Part shown: in pieces, positions 6,195 through 6,300 of the stretch
Numbering within the stretch: position 1 is the first letter of the stretch
Layout of the letters: each line of letters begins with the position of its first letter
From: Bacteroidetes bacterium UBA6661
Lineage (GTDB): Bacteria > Bacteroidota > Bacteroidia > AKYH767-A > OLB10
Reading direction: 5' to 3'
Length of the DNA: 6,300 bases
Assembly (NCBI GenBank): GCA_002455375.1
Contig: DKKR01000076.1
Coordinates: forward strand, 206-6,505
The notes under the pieces: model-generated
Databases searched by the model: none
What the model saw: only the letters and a program-made list of their open reading frames with translations
What the model was told of the DNA's origin: nothing
Made by a program: the position numbers and the translations under genes

Positions 6195-6300
6195 TCATTT
6201 TGATTTCTTCTTTGGAATAAAAAAGCTGATGTTTTTTCCATACAGTTCGGCAAGTTTCAAAAGAACAACATGTTCAACTTTTCGTTGACCATTTTCAATT
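6195..6300 (-). CDS. XRE-type helix-turn-helix regulator, C-terminal end (possible controller protein)
   Basis: Reading leftward from the right edge, the frame gives 34 residues, IENGQRKVEH through LAELYGKNISFFIPKKKSK, and stops with TGA (complement of 6195-6197). The spacing IENGxRxxxxxxLLKLAELYG is the hallmark of the end of the recognition helix and helices 4-5 in XRE/Cro-type DNA-binding domains. A domain ending this close to the stop implies either a small protein of controller (C protein) size or a C-terminal HTH; the rest lies outside the window. The endonuclease ATG follows after nine bases, so the two are almost certainly cotranscribed and perhaps translationally coupled. By analogy to controller-regulated restriction-modification systems it would set the timing or level of endonuclease expression. 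Its operator and promoter are not in view. Confidence 0.75.
   Translation of the reverse strand, partial: IENGQRKVEHVVLLKLAELYGKNISFFIPKKKSK

Noticed and set aside
632..6300. Assignment to BREX, DISARM or Ssp/Dnd phosphorothioation systems
   Set aside because: No PglZ, BrxC, helicase, phospholipase-D protein, DndB-E or SspB-D homologue is in the window; only generic methyltransferase and DUF262 content is shared.
1..6300. CRISPR array, tRNA genes, insertion sequences or att sites
   Set aside because: No regularly spaced repeats, no tRNA-like cloverleaf, no transposase or integrase coding, and no direct repeats bounding the defence genes were seen within the window.

Overview
The window looks like a piece of an AT-rich Bacteroidota genome, probably of the Chitinophagaceae/Sphingobacteria type. 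Three things suggest this: TAnnTTTG-like -7 promoter elements ahead of several genes, no clear Shine-Dalgarno sequences, and a secreted endonuclease/exonuclease/phosphatase protein of a style common in that phylum. This assignment is inferred from the sequence alone.

Layout: (1) 1-236, minus strand: the 5' end of a secreted EEP-family protein, the only ordinary flanking gene. (2) 237-631: a divergent intergenic region with no supported gene, holding a GC-rich patch with small inverted repeats and promoter-like elements facing both ways. (3) 632-5451, plus strand: DNA methyltransferase 1 (motif order X-I-...-IV, TSPPY), then a full-length GmrSD-like DUF262+DUF1524 nuclease, then DNA methyltransferase 2 (beta-class order IV-...-X-I, DPPY). 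(4) 5448-6300, minus strand: a PD-(D/E)XK restriction endonuclease candidate, preceded in its operon by the C-terminal end of an XRE-type helix-turn-helix regulator. The last gene pair converges on methyltransferase 2, and the two stop codons share one TTAA.

The right half has the shape of a controller-regulated type II restriction-modification system: regulator and endonuclease on one strand, methyltransferase on the other. The left half adds a second methyltransferase and a nuclease of the kind that typically attacks or senses modified DNA. The locus is therefore a composite defence island with two predicted modification enzymes and two predicted nucleases.

The most distinctive observation is that methyltransferase 2 appears to be an internal tandem duplication. 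Its N-terminal half aligns by eye along its whole length with the C-terminal catalytic half, but has lost both the catalytic DPPY (now KTNF) and the SAM-binding DPFGGSG (now QVNQTKS). It may be a covalently fused pseudo-dimer with one catalytically dead subunit. The second distinctive point is the modification-sensing type nuclease placed between two methyltransferases.
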